Assembly (NCBI GenBank): GCA_000310025.1 | Contig: FN649737.1 | Location: 2,374,487-2,416,910, forward strand | Direction of reading: 5' to 3' | Length of the DNA stretch: 42,424 nucleotides | Source: Ectocarpus siliculosus | Taxonomy: Eukaryota > Sar > Phaeophyceae > Ectocarpales > Ectocarpaceae | Shown here: positions 11,617 through 23,100 of the stretch, one piece after another | How positions within the stretch are numbered: the first letter of the stretch is position 1 | How the letters are laid out: the number at the start of each line of letters is the position of its first letter | Made by a program: the position numbers and the translations under genes | The notes under the pieces: model-generated | What the model was told of the DNA's origin: nothing | Databases searched by the model: none | The model's input: only the letters and a program-made list of their open reading frames with translations

Positions 11617-11741
11617 CCCATAGGTACCCACGCCCGTGGGTACCCACGGGTACCCACGCCCCATGGGTTCCCATGGGTACCCATGGGTATACCCATGGGT
11701 TCCCATTTGGTACCATGGGTTGGGTACCCATGGGCACGAAT
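11617..11741. repeat. Second GGTACC/CCATGG palindrome satellite
   Basis: About 125 bp made almost wholly of overlapping words such as gggtacccatggg and cccacgggtaccc, every few bases self-complementary. It resembles the array at 1-98 but is longer and lacks the flanking direct repeat. It could form cruciform structures. Open frames across it on either strand are by-products. Confidence 0.75.
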
Positions 11742-11744
11742 AAG

Positions 11745-13590
11745 GATAATGTACATCACCCACTTTCTGGCACTAATTTTGAAGTGCTGTCGTGCTGTCC
11801 CATCTATGTTCCGTGCTATGTCGTTGTTACCATAATACTGTATTACTGTAGGCTTGTTTCTAATGGTGGTATGCATATGTAGTAGCTAGCAGTAGGTGCC
11901 GGTCACTGGTGGGCGTCTGCATATTCGACGCAAAAGCCCTACCAGCTGACATTTTCATGTGTAAAAACAGACATAAAACATATAAACGCGTGTAGAATTA
12001 GAGATGCTACATCATCTTTATTTTACAGGAAGCAAATCAGCACACCAAGAGTAAAAAAAAGTGTCTAAATTATGTGGTCGAAAACATCCGTGACACATCA
12101 GCTCAGGGGCGTCATAGTTGTCGTATTGGCTGCAACCCTCGTTCGTGAAACATTTTGGACCCATGGACCAGATGGAGACCAGCAGACAGCAGACAGCACA
12201 CGAAAGCCATCTGGTCTGGTGTCTGGTAGCTGGTAGGGGTATCGTGTATCGTGGAGCAGGAGGGTGGATGGCAGCGGCGCGTTTTGGATTTTTTTTTTAA
12301 TTTTGGCGGGGGCCCCGCAGGATTGTGCGCCAAAATTCCGGCAAGATTGGATATTTTCTTCGGCGGCCGGCCTATCTATCTGCGTTGGCGGCTTTACCCC
12401 GAAATCGAAGCTATACACCCAAAAAAATTCGGCGCTGTTTTGTGCGCTTTGCGGCGCAGCCCCGAAGCCCCGAAGGTTTTTCCCACCCTGCATGTACTAT
12501 ACATACACCTCGCTGATGTTTGGCAGAAAGACCGAGTGAGGATCTAATCCTTACTGAGGCACGAAGAAGCCTCTTCTTAGAAGAGGCTCGAGTTCTTCCA
12601 TCCATCCGTACTTACTTCTCTAAGAAAGTACACACCCTCCACTACTCCGGAAGTTTTTCCAGGCAACTGCTATATATTCACTTGTTCTTAGAGTAGACAG
12701 ACGTTTCAGCCTCCGCCACATTCATTCGCGTTATTACGTGATTACGTGGTGGCGGGGAAAACACGGAACGTTTGAGGGGGGTATAGGATACATCATGATG
12801 GAGTTTACTTGTACAAGACGACGAGGCACCAAGAAGAAGCTCGAATTATTTCATGCATTCAGTTCGCTCTGAAGTTAGTTCCAGGCTACAATTAATTGTA
12901 TGCTGCTGCATTCACCCCCGTTGTTACAGAGTAGAGATATTCAATTCGTTCCCGCCGCCGCCATGTACATACATACATACGTACGTACGTGGACACGGTA
13001 ACATAGATAGTTGACAAGACGACGGACTAACCACCGGAGGACAAACAATTGTTGCCAGCGGACCTGATTCTAGAGGTTGACCTCCCACCATATGGCTGCG
13101 GTTCTTAGTTATAAATAGATTAGGAGTTGTACTGCTGCAGGTCTCTTTACTATTTTTCATCATGGCCCCATGGACCACCACCACCACCACCACCACCATA
13201 TCGCCCTTGGGCAGGATTGATCGATTGTTGATTGTGGATGTATATGACATCGATGCAATACGATGTGCATGTAGACTACATACCATCATACACAACATGC
13301 ATATGTTCCGACACAATTATTATATATATATATAGTGAATCCGAACCGTAGTCTATGATTTCTGGTTTATTGAATAGATTCAAAAAGGTTACATAGTGAA
13401 TGCGAAGGCCGTCGTCAATGATTTCCGATTTAGATAACGAATCTATCTGCTGTTGTGTCCAGACGTTGCCCCCGTTTTACCTGCATCGCCAAGAATTCCT
13501 TTTCCCCCACAAACGCAACCCCGCTCCATCCCCCCTTGCCTTTCCTTCCCCACCCCGTGCACGCCTTCCCTCTTCCTTCTTTACATGCAC
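11745..13590. other. Intergenic, low-complexity tracts
   Basis: No firm gene. Simple repeats include catacata around 12966-12980, an (ACC)n tract at about 13171-13198 and (TA)n at about 13320-13335. The stretch 12250-12500 is open in several frames because it is GC-rich and stop-poor. A pyrimidine-rich run from about 13500 to 13592 leads into the splice acceptor of the next gene, so upstream exons of that gene may lie here but could not be picked out. Confidence 0.35.
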
Positions 13591-13596
13591 CCTCAG

Positions 13597-14562
13597 CCCA
13601 CAATCCCGACCCCGAAGCGAGGCTGTACAAGGTCGCCGCCCGAAACCTGTGCGAGTGCAACGGCGTGCCCTCGATGATCCCGCCCCAGCTCATCAAGACC
13701 CTGGCTTTCCTCAAGCTGAACCCGCAACCCCTCGTGAAGCAGGGCCTCGCTCCCAAGGTTCTGCTGGCTCGAGTGAAGGCCAGAGTCGCCAACAACGCAA
13801 AGGTATCGAAGGTTCCTCTTGGTGCCGGCAAGAACATCGAGGATCTCGCCGAATCGGTCGCCGCCGGGATGGAACTGATGAGCGTGGGGGACGACAAGAA
13901 GAAGTGGAACGATGGCTTCGTGTCTGCCGAGCCGGACGCGCCTGCTGCCGCGGCGCCCATCGCCGCCGAGACTTCCACACCCGACAACGACAACGGGGAG
14001 GAGAACGACGACGCTGCGCCTGAGGTCAAGAAGAACCTCATCCACAAGGCCTTCGTCGCCGGCGGCATCCAGCTCCGCCCCCGCGAGGTGCGACCCCTGC
14101 TCGTCACCCTGGACGTCCGCCCCTGCCGCTGGCCAAGCTCGGCCTCGTCAACGGCAAGGGTCTCCGCGCCATGCTCCAAGCCGAGAAGAAGGCCGCCCAC
14201 AAGCGCCACGGCCATGGCAACAACAACAACAGCAATAACAACGATGACACCGCCGCCCTCCACCTCCGCCGCCACCACCACCGCGACTACCACCGCCAGC
14301 AGCACCGCATGGCCGGCCGCCCCCACCCCTGCGCTCCCCTCCCTCCCCCGGCTCACATGGAGAACAACGACGACGCGCCCGGTGGCGGAGCCGGTGGTCG
14401 CCGCGGTGGCCCTCTCGTCCACCCCGCCCACCAGCACTACGCGGAGGTGTTCGACGAGGATGAGGGAGGTCAGCCCGGTTTCCACCCCTAAGTACCATGG
14501 CCCTCCTCGCTGGATGGCGATCCGCAGGGCTCACGGCGGCGGTGGCTACGGCGGTGGCTATG
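13597..14562 (+). CDS. Hypothetical protein with His/Asn- and Gly/Tyr-rich tail, frame breaks
   Basis: A long C/T-rich tract ending in CCTCAG makes a strong acceptor at 13596, and codon use then becomes gene-like. The protein reads through LYKVAARNLCECNGVPSM and VKARVANNAKVSK, then an acidic Ala/Pro region. The frame changes twice. Up to about 14122 it uses one frame. From about 14125 to 14490 a different frame is natural (KLGLVNGKGLRAMLQAEKKA, then Asn/His-rich and GGAGGRRGG), ending in TAA. After about 14492 the first frame again looks coding (KYHGPPRWMAIRRAHGGG) up to a GTAAGG donor near 14563. Two compensating single-base errors or short introns would explain this. No known domain is recognised. 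First exon and 3' end are not located. Confidence 0.5.
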
Positions 14563-14599
14563 GTAAGGGGTCTCGAGTGCATGCACAGTTTGCGGTTTT

Positions 14600-17500
14600 G
14601 ATAAGTCAAACGCTTGCCATGTTGATTTTTCGGACTGGAAAGTATTCAAACGAGTGGACGGAATGGGGAGCGAGTATACCGCAGTCAAATGTAGGTTGTC
14701 CCTGTGGCAAGCTGGTTTAGCAGTCTCCAACAGGAGCTACAGGCGCATCGGTGTGGGCGTGGGAGAGAGGCGAGAGAGGAGGGAGAGTGAGTTCCACTCA
14801 CTACAAGTGACGTAGAGAGAATACTAGAAAGGACCCAAGAGGTCCCAACCCCCAAACACAAATAAATCTGGCCTCATGTCCTCACGACATGCGGTGATGG
14901 CGGAAGTTTTTTTCCTACCCTCGTCCGCCTCCTCTCGTTCGTAGATTACGAGAGGGAGGAGCGTGTCGCGAGACGTTCTGTTGTTCGGAACTTGGCCTGC
15001 CTGTCGAACGATTGCGAGCGACACCCCACGTAGGCATATACATTCGCGAAATACGGGAAAATATTGTACACATTATACATGCAGGCATGCATGCAACCAC
15101 GACACCGGGGTCTTCTTTCTTTCGCCCTTCATTTTTTTTCCGGGATGACCTCGTTGTGGAGAGAGTCATGTTCACTATGCGCTGCTGGTGGTGGTGTTGC
15201 CGTCGGTGTCACTCGTGAAGCCACCACAACGACGAGTGACTTTACGGGACGTTGTACGTTGCGTGGTAACCACGGGTGGCGACAAAGAAACTCACTCGTC
15301 CTGCCCTTTTTCTCAGATGCCTTTCGGACCGTGTCGTAGGTAACTGAACTCCTGAAAAAACATCGAGGACAACCCAACAAAGGCCGTTCTTCGTCGCCGC
15401 TACCGGCGACTCTTCTGTGGACAAAGCGCAACGCTGGGCACTGCAATCCCTCCCTTGATGTACCGTCCTTTTGGGGCCTCACTGCGTAGTCTACAGCCTG
15501 TGACCGCAGATAGATGCTAGGTTTCCGTCTGTTCTTGGTGGGTATGAGTAATTCCGGAGTACCGGGGTAGTGGGTGAGGTTTTCTCATCTGGAGAAAATG
15601 ACAACAACGACCACGGTGGACGATGACAACGACGACGACACATGCATCAGCTAAGCACTACCACCGTCAGGTACACACGCGCGCAAAAGGAATACAACAA
15701 ACAACAGAATAAATGCCTCGTCTAATCCTTAGGGATATGGCCTGGCGAACCCCATTCATCGCTAACCCAGGACCTCTACTCCGGAATCCGAGTCTGAGTT
15801 CTCATCGCTGTCAGATCCGCCCCCGCCCTCGAAGTCATCCGATTATACAGAGTCTGGGCTTTAGGCGATGATACTTCTCTTCTTGTAGTCGTTCGTGGTT
15901 CTTCTTGTGTCAACTTTGCTTGCTGTGTTTGAAGGGGGCCCTCGGATGTAGCCCCCTGGGGTCATACAATAATTACAGAGGAAATTCCGGTTACCTACCG
16001 CCCCATTGTACCGGTAATTTTTGTGCATTGCGAGATGAAGACCCCTGTACCACCGTCGCCAATCCCGGTTACCCCGAACAACACTCAGGCTCGACGCTCT
16101 TCTCCAAATGCCAATATCATTGCCTACCATTGCTGCTGCTGTCGACGTATCCGCACAAGAACCAGGGTTGTGGGAACCCCACATTCCACCACGCTGCCCG
16201 GCGTGATCCGTTCCAGCCTTGTCGGGATGTGAAGAGTGCAAGAACGTAACAAGAACGGATCACGGTGTCACTATTGTACTGGGTAACCCCCCCCTCACGG
16301 CCCTTCGCGCTTGGTGGTGTGAGAGCCTGGTCCGGTGAGACCCCGGCGTGCTCCGTCCCGGCTTTGTAGAGATGCGAGGCCAATGGTCTAACGGCTACAG
16401 CATGCACGACAATGACCACACCCCCCATTCCCTCCCCATAATCGCGCCCCCCCCCCCCTTTACTGGAACCAGAATAATTTGGAGTACAGCACTGGGGGAA
16501 AACTGGGATACAGCGGACGTATCCGACCAATAGCAAAAACACAAGCAAAACTATGATAGGACACACGAAAAAAAACGTCTGAAGCGTCCAAGTTTTCGAT
16601 CAATTTGGGCTGGACGAGTGTAGGTAAACGTCAACCGTTCCGCTCCCTATACTACATAAGTATGTTTCTCCCTCTCTGTGCATACATTATCACACACGCT
16701 CTCTCTTGTTTCCTTGTCTTGCCCAAGCCATGAGTCTTCTCTCATCCGCCAGCACTACCTACAGTAGTTCGGGAGAAGGTGAAAAGGAAGCCAGGCACAG
16801 ATAGACAACACCAAAGACACCACCACTCGATAGCCCGAAAAACCAACACCACCGCGGCGCGTCACACATCGTTCTCGGGACCCCGAAAAACCGCACACAC
16901 ACACACCCCTTGGCGCGAACTGAAACTTCTGCAAATCCGTATCATCGCTGCCGCTCACTCATCATGTGTCCCTTAACCAGTGGCCGCACTTAATCACGCA
17001 AAATAAACACAGCAGCACTCCCCCTCATTGCAGGGGCGCTACCACAACGAGCGACACACACCCGCACCGAAGAAACGAAGCGTCGTTCTCCTGTCCACAC
17101 AACAAATCGATCGACGGAGACTTCTGTGGCCGAGAAAAAAAGAGAAAAAGATCCAGTCAAACCTTGTCATATTTATTTCCGAACATTCATCCCGAAGCGG
17201 CGGGCAGTTGTTCTGCACCGGACGAAAGCGATCTCGACAGAAAGACACAAGCATGGCGGCAGCAGGGAAGACCAACTCTGGTTGGATGCCTGCACACGAG
17301 CAGGTAGGTGCGGGCGACCCCTATTTTCCTCCGCCAGTTGAACAACAGAAAAACAACAAAAAAATCAGTCGCTGTAAAACCGGCGACACCGAAAAACAGG
17401 CACCGCCTCACGAAAACAACACGCCCAAACACCGCACCCGTGATAAGGCAATCATCAGCCTGTGAAAAGCTAAATAGGTCTTGGCCTTGCTTTCGCTCCC

Positions 17501-17840
17501 GCTCCAGCCAGACGCATGTGCCGTGGGGTCTCTCTATCACAAGCTAAAAACGGGGGACAGAAAATGTCCCAGAAGTAGTACACACCGAAACTCGAGCCAT
17601 CCGGGCGACAACGTTCATTTCAGGGACAAAAAAAAGAGGATGGTGAGAAGCGGGGCCCCGGCGCTCCCCTCCCCCCTCCCCCCCATCTCGACAACGTCAA
17701 AACCCAACAAGCACAAAGAAAGATGGCAAGAAAACCGGGGCGACGCGGTCCTGTTCGAACCCCCCCCCCCCCCCCCCCTCGGTGTTTGCCCTCGGGATTG
17801 GGTTTTCGTCCCTTGGGCACCACGTTGAAAAACAAGCCAA
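14600..17840. other. No recognisable gene
   Basis: Scattered short open frames without motifs. A fragment of the SINE-like repeat lies in reverse orientation at about 16351-16410 (tccgtcccggc ... aatggtctaacggct). A homopolymer C run precedes the assembly gap. No RNA gene or promoter is evident. Confidence 0.35.
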
Positions 17841-17843
17841 TTT

Positions 17844-17943
17844 NNNNNNNNNNNNNNNNNNNNNNNNNNNNNNNNNNNNNNNNNNNNNNNNNNNNNNNNN
17901 NNNNNNNNNNNNNNNNNNNNNNNNNNNNNNNNNNNNNNNNNNN
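17844..17943. other. Assembly gap (100 N)
   Basis: Exactly 100 N, a conventional placeholder for a gap of unknown size. It is bordered on the left by a homopolymer C-rich stretch (17760-17777) and on the right by a (CAT)n microsatellite (17950-17980), which probably caused the break. Confidence 0.95.
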
Positions 17944-18547
17944 GATCCGTCATCATCATCATCATCACCATCACCATCATGGCTTATTCGTTGTTCGGCG
18001 CATGTCTTTGACGGTGTTGTCCGAGGACGCTCGTCTCACCGACCCCTGTTTTCCCTTGTTTCCTCTCGCCACGTTGCGAAGCCTCTCCATCTTCGACTTC
18101 CCCCCGTCGGTGCCCTGCAGCACAGCATAAAATAGCAGTAGCCAGGCACACCCAGCGGGACACGCGAAAAAAGCAGGATGCCACACGTCAACAAACAGTA
18201 AACAGACGTGGATATTGACCAACAGGGGGAGGAATCTCCCAAGTTTCACCAAAAAAAAAAAAAATGTTGCTTTGCGACATTGGTCTGATGCATTTAGGCA
18301 ACTTCGCTTCAGCTACAAATAGAGTTTTCGGATTTTCGCATCTACGAAGAGAAGAGCACACCGTCCAACAGCTTTCCAACGAACAGCCCGCGCGCAATAA
18401 AAAACAAAAGAGCCCAACCGAATGGGTACCGTTGAACATGTGTGCGGTGCGGCGGTTTGCACTTTGAACGACGGCGGCCGACCCGGCGATGAGCAAAAAC
18501 GACAAAACATGAATATGTAGCCTTTTACGTCGAAGACAAGGTGGACA

Positions 18548-19018
18548 TTATCGAGCAGACCCGGCAATACAAGGCCAACAATGCCGATGGAGATTGGAAG
18601 GCGGCAAGCAACTAAGAGACCGGGCGATAGAAGACCAACAAACGCCCGCGAAGATTGGTAGGCGGCAAACAACTAACAGAACGGACGATATGAGACCGAC
18701 GGCTACGGAGACGGGTATTTGGCAACCAAAATTAAGAGACCGGACGATGGAGGGCCAAGGCCTATTATTTAGCAGCAACGACGTAAGGCCAGCGCCGGGC
18801 GGACCGGTGCTGTCCGTGGCGGTGGCGTAACTCGCCTGGTGTGACGACAAGAACGAGGAAATCTTGAACTTGGGCTTGTACTGGGGATCTACGGAGATCT
18901 CGTCCAGGTCGGGCCTCGCTCCGGTGGTCGTCCAGAGGCGAGACCGTCTGTTGGGAAGGCGGAAGCTCTTTCTCTTCTCCTCCGTAAAGCTCCGCCTGTT
19001 CTCTTCCTCGGCGCAAAC
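18548..19018 (-). CDS. C-terminal tail exon of the kinase
   Basis: The last traced exon follows a TTCAG acceptor in phase 0. It starts [19 protein letters not shown], a charged tail after the kinase domain, and goes on through [20 protein letters not shown]. The final 70 or so codons (after LTSLLLNN) are hydrophobic, Cys-rich and repetitive, because they read through a roughly 60-bp tandem repeat at 18560-18760, and end at a stop at 18548. Either the tail was extended by the repeat or a further splice removes it. No polyadenylation signal is convincing nearby. Confidence 0.6.
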   Translation of the reverse strand, partial: VCAEEENRRSFTEEKRKSFRLPNRRSRLWTTTGARPDLDEISVDPQYKPKFKISSFLSSHQASYATATDSTGPPGAGLTSLLLNNRPWPSIVRSLNFGCQIPVSVAVGLISSVLLVVCRLPIFAGVCWSSIARSLSCLPPSNLHRHCWPCIAGSAR

Positions 19019-20136
19019 CTGAATCATTGTCGACGGTTTCAAACAAAAGGTCCCAGAAGTACGACAAGAAATAAAACAAACGGCATTCTTGTACACTGCT
19101 GGACTTCGTCCGGCATGGTACAAATCGAGCGGCAGGATTGCGAAAAGAAGATACATATAACAACGAACACAAGCTGAGACAACCCGTTAAAGGAATAAAA
19201 CACATCAGAAAACAACGTGGCAACAGTATGCCTTCAGGGTTCAGACCTCAAATCTTGCTTTAAATGTATGCTCATTTTTCGAACCAGCCCTTGTCCGTTG
19301 ACGTTAACGTTGACGATTACGTGGCGCCCGCACGCTATTATAGAAGCGCACCGGCATATCATCCCTATCCCGCTCCATATTTGGCGAGAGAGAAAATAAA
19401 ATACACCGTGCGACAAAACAACAAATCACACACTGCTGCCGTTCTTGCGTGTGTATTGTATCATGGCGAACCTTCAGTCCGCTCAGCACACTCACTCACA
19501 TATGGAACAAACGCGCAAGACAAATTAACATACTACATCATTCTCACCGCGGACGAAGGGCCAGAGATTCAACCGGCTGGCTGTGACTCGTCAACGACAC
19601 AGGGCGACATCTGAAACCAAGCTACAAGCAACAGCCCAAACCCTTCATGCCTTTAAACCATGCCCGTAAACAGTAACAACACACCCGACTTTGGCGCACC
19701 CTTAGCTACGCACCAACCCCGCCGCCACCTGCCACACAACCATGCCCAGACAACAACATCCGACTTTCGCCCCACCCCCAACCAACCCCCCCAGTGTCAC
19801 ACACGCACCTTCAGGATGCCCGCGACTTCTCTGAAGCTGAGGCGCTCGTCGAGGTTGGTTCGCCAGCAGCTCTCCAGCAGATTTCTCACGGGCTGCGGCC
19901 ACTCCGGGTTCAGGGGAGGCCTCTCCCCCTCGTCGACCACACGGTTGTAAAAATCCGGCCGTTTCAACCCTGTGTTTTTTTATATATATATAATGGTGGT
20001 GGATGTTTTTGTTGGTGGCGTTTGACGAGGCGCGATGAGGCGCAGGGCAACTGGGGGACAGGCGACTCAAAGTGGTGCATGCTTTGCATGAGCCAAAGTA
20101 TGTATGGCGAGACCCACAGGAAGCTGAACCAAAACG

Positions 20137-20181
<45 letters not shown>

Positions 20182-23100
20182 ATCTCTGCTGTGTGAAACG
20201 CACGCAATCGGCCCGGTGGCGTGTTCGTTCTGAATGCGTGATGTGATCGGTGAGAGAGGTCTATCCTCTCTTCACACACCCCTTGCGCCTTGCCCCCCTC
20301 TTTCCCATCTCCCGCACCTTTGATGCCTTTTCTCGCGCGCCCCGGCCATCCCTCTCTTCTCTCCTCTCCCAACCCCCTGCCCCTTTTCCCATAAACTATG
20401 ATTCCATTCCTTTAGTCCCGTGCCACTCTATATGTGCCACTCTATATGCCCAGCTTTGACGCTCACACACCTCCATCTTCGCTTGGTCCTAGTCATATCT
20501 ACACCGCACCTAAATCTTACCTTATCTCATCTCGTCGTAACTCCTCCGATCAATCAGATCATACATACCTCGCTGCACTTATTTCTGCCTCAGATATTGC
20601 TTGCATCACCTATCCATGCGCGCGCAAGACCTGCTAAAACTCACCCAGGAAAGGCTTGATCCCCGCGAGCATCTCCCACATAATGAGGCTGAAGCTGTAG
20701 ACGTCGCCCTTCTCGTTGTACTCCTGGTGGTCGGCGATCTCGGGTGCCATGTACCTCAGGCTCCCGGTGCCGCCGGTCATGTGGTACTTCTCCGCCCTCA
20801 CGCGGAACTTGCGCTTGATGATCTGCACCCCCGTCGCGTCGCGGACAACACAACGAACAACCGGGTAGCGAGCGCAGCGGTCACGGCTCCGTGCCAAAGA
20901 AAACAACCCTTTGTCCAATGCCTTGGCTGCTCCTTAATTGTCGTGAACCCTAGGGGTAGGTGTCACTCAAGTACTGACGGGAACCTCATCAAATGCCTTG
21001 GCTTCTCCTTATTGACGCCACCCACTTGGGTAAACCCCCTTATCCACGCCTCGGCTTCTACTCATGTCGTCACCAATAGGGTATTGTACAAACGGAGTAT
21101 AGGAAACGGCGAAAAACCTCATCCAATGCGTGGCTTCTCCTTATTATCCCCACCCAAAGGACACAAGATGGTACAGCAGGCCACCATGTAATGTCGGTAA
21201 ACGCACGGTTACACGTTTTACATTTAGATGGGACTGTAGTTACCTTTCCCAGTCCGAAGTCAATGAGCTTCAACGTGCCATCCTGCGCGAAACCGATGTT
21301 GTCCGGCTTGAGGTCTCGGTGACACACGATGCGTCCTGGCACCGCCACGTCGTGGAGGTACTCCAAAGCGTTACACAACGCCAGCGACAGGTCGAGCACC
21401 TGTTGTAATATTATTTTTGTGGTTGTCGTTGTGGTTGTTGTTGTGATCAGAATTGATCTTGTTGCGCATGAACGAATACGATGTACATGCGAGGTGGGGG
21501 CTGAGGTCTAGACAACACCACGACTGTACGCACCTTGGAAATTCTCATGGGCTTCTCCCTGTGCTCTCTCAACAGAGAGCTCAAAGTCCCTCCGCTCAAG
21601 TACTCCTGCCAAGCCGGTGTTTCGAGCCAAGAGCCAATGACCGCCGAACCCACCAGTCCGCAGGGAGCAGCAGACACATGCATCATGCGGGGCGTTTAGC
21701 GAGTTCTTGTGTCAAGTGTTTTTGTGCGGGTTGGTGGTTGCAATCCGTCAGAGCAAGAGGACCAGTTATGTCATAGGATGCCGAGGGGGGAGGGTAAACA
21801 TGCCCAGGCCGGAACGGCCATCAAACATTGAGCGTGTCCGTGTGTCCCGTACATGCACGCGAGAAACAGGTTCGGCGAATGATCTGCCAAGCAGTGCGTG
21901 CGGCACTCGGCTCCTCCAAGACGAACGTTACGTGTTCTACATGACGCAGACTTTCCTTCACACTTCACGACCCGGAGGCCAGACGGGCTACAACCCCGAT
22001 GCCGCCGCCCATTCCTTCGGGTCGCGAATCAGATGGCACATACATTTCGCCGGCGGCCGGCGAGAAACCTGCCCCCTTACCCGTGCAATAGTTTCAGACG
22101 CGATTGGCTTGGACGTGTACCGGCGATGCATCGGTGGTCCGCCGCGTACATACAAGCATGTGGGCCCTCTTTGAAATACGGATCCCCCGAACAAAAGACA
22201 GGGAGAGGGAAACAACCTGCGAGAGATCGAAACTCATGCCTCCAGGAAAGCACGAGGTTAGCATCAGCAAGGGAGGCTCAGACGCCGACACTCACCAGGG
22301 CAACGAAACGCCGGCCATCTGGTAGGAAACCCGCTCCCAGCAGGCTGACGATGTTGTCGTGGTGTAGCTCCTTCAGCAGGAGCATTTCCACCTAATAGGG
22401 AACAAGCAACGACGAAAAAAAAAGCAGCAGCAAGGGCAACGTCAACTACCGCATGGACAAAATCTGAGACAACAGAAAATCAACGACAGCAGCATCAACT
22501 CCAACACCACCGCCAGCAACAACAACGACGACTACAACACGAGCAATAACATCAACCGCAAGCAGTACCAACAACAGTAACAGCAACAACCACCGCACCC
22601 CAAGCATCGTACCTCTAAATCGTTGGCGGCCACCGCCGCGTGGCTAGTGTCCGGCAGCGGGGTTTTAAGCACCACCTTCTGCCCGTTCAGCAGGGCTGTA
22701 TACGCCACGCACATTGCGCCCTAACACCCAGAGAGGGGGTGGGGCAGAGCGGAAGGAGCAAGGGGGGGGGGGGGGGGGGGGGGGGGGGTCCCAAAACCGG
22801 GGAGGCCGGAACCTTTTGACCTTTGACCCCCCCCCCCCCAAAAGCGGGGGGGGGGAACCCCGGGGTTTCCCGGGAAAGGGGCTCCCAATCCCCAAAGGGG
22901 AAACCCCGGGGGGATTTTGGGGGGCCCCAAAAGGGGGGGGCGCCCCCCCCGCAAAGGGGGTTGGGGACTTTGGGTTTTTTTCCTTGGGGGGGGGGGAAGC
23001 CCCCCGAGGAATTATTTTTTTTTTGGGGGGTTTCCCTCCCCAAAAACATTTGAAACCCCGGTTTAATCCCCTGGGGGATGTTTACCCTTTTTAACAAACG

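Noticed and set aside
12098-12605. Several overlapping open frames on both strands
   Set aside because: Stop-poor GC-rich sequence open in many frames at once; no frame stands out.
13430-14485. 351-codon minus-strand frame opposite the hypothetical gene
   Set aside because: Ala/Val-rich mirror of GC-rich plus-strand coding sequence; no splice signals or motifs of its own.
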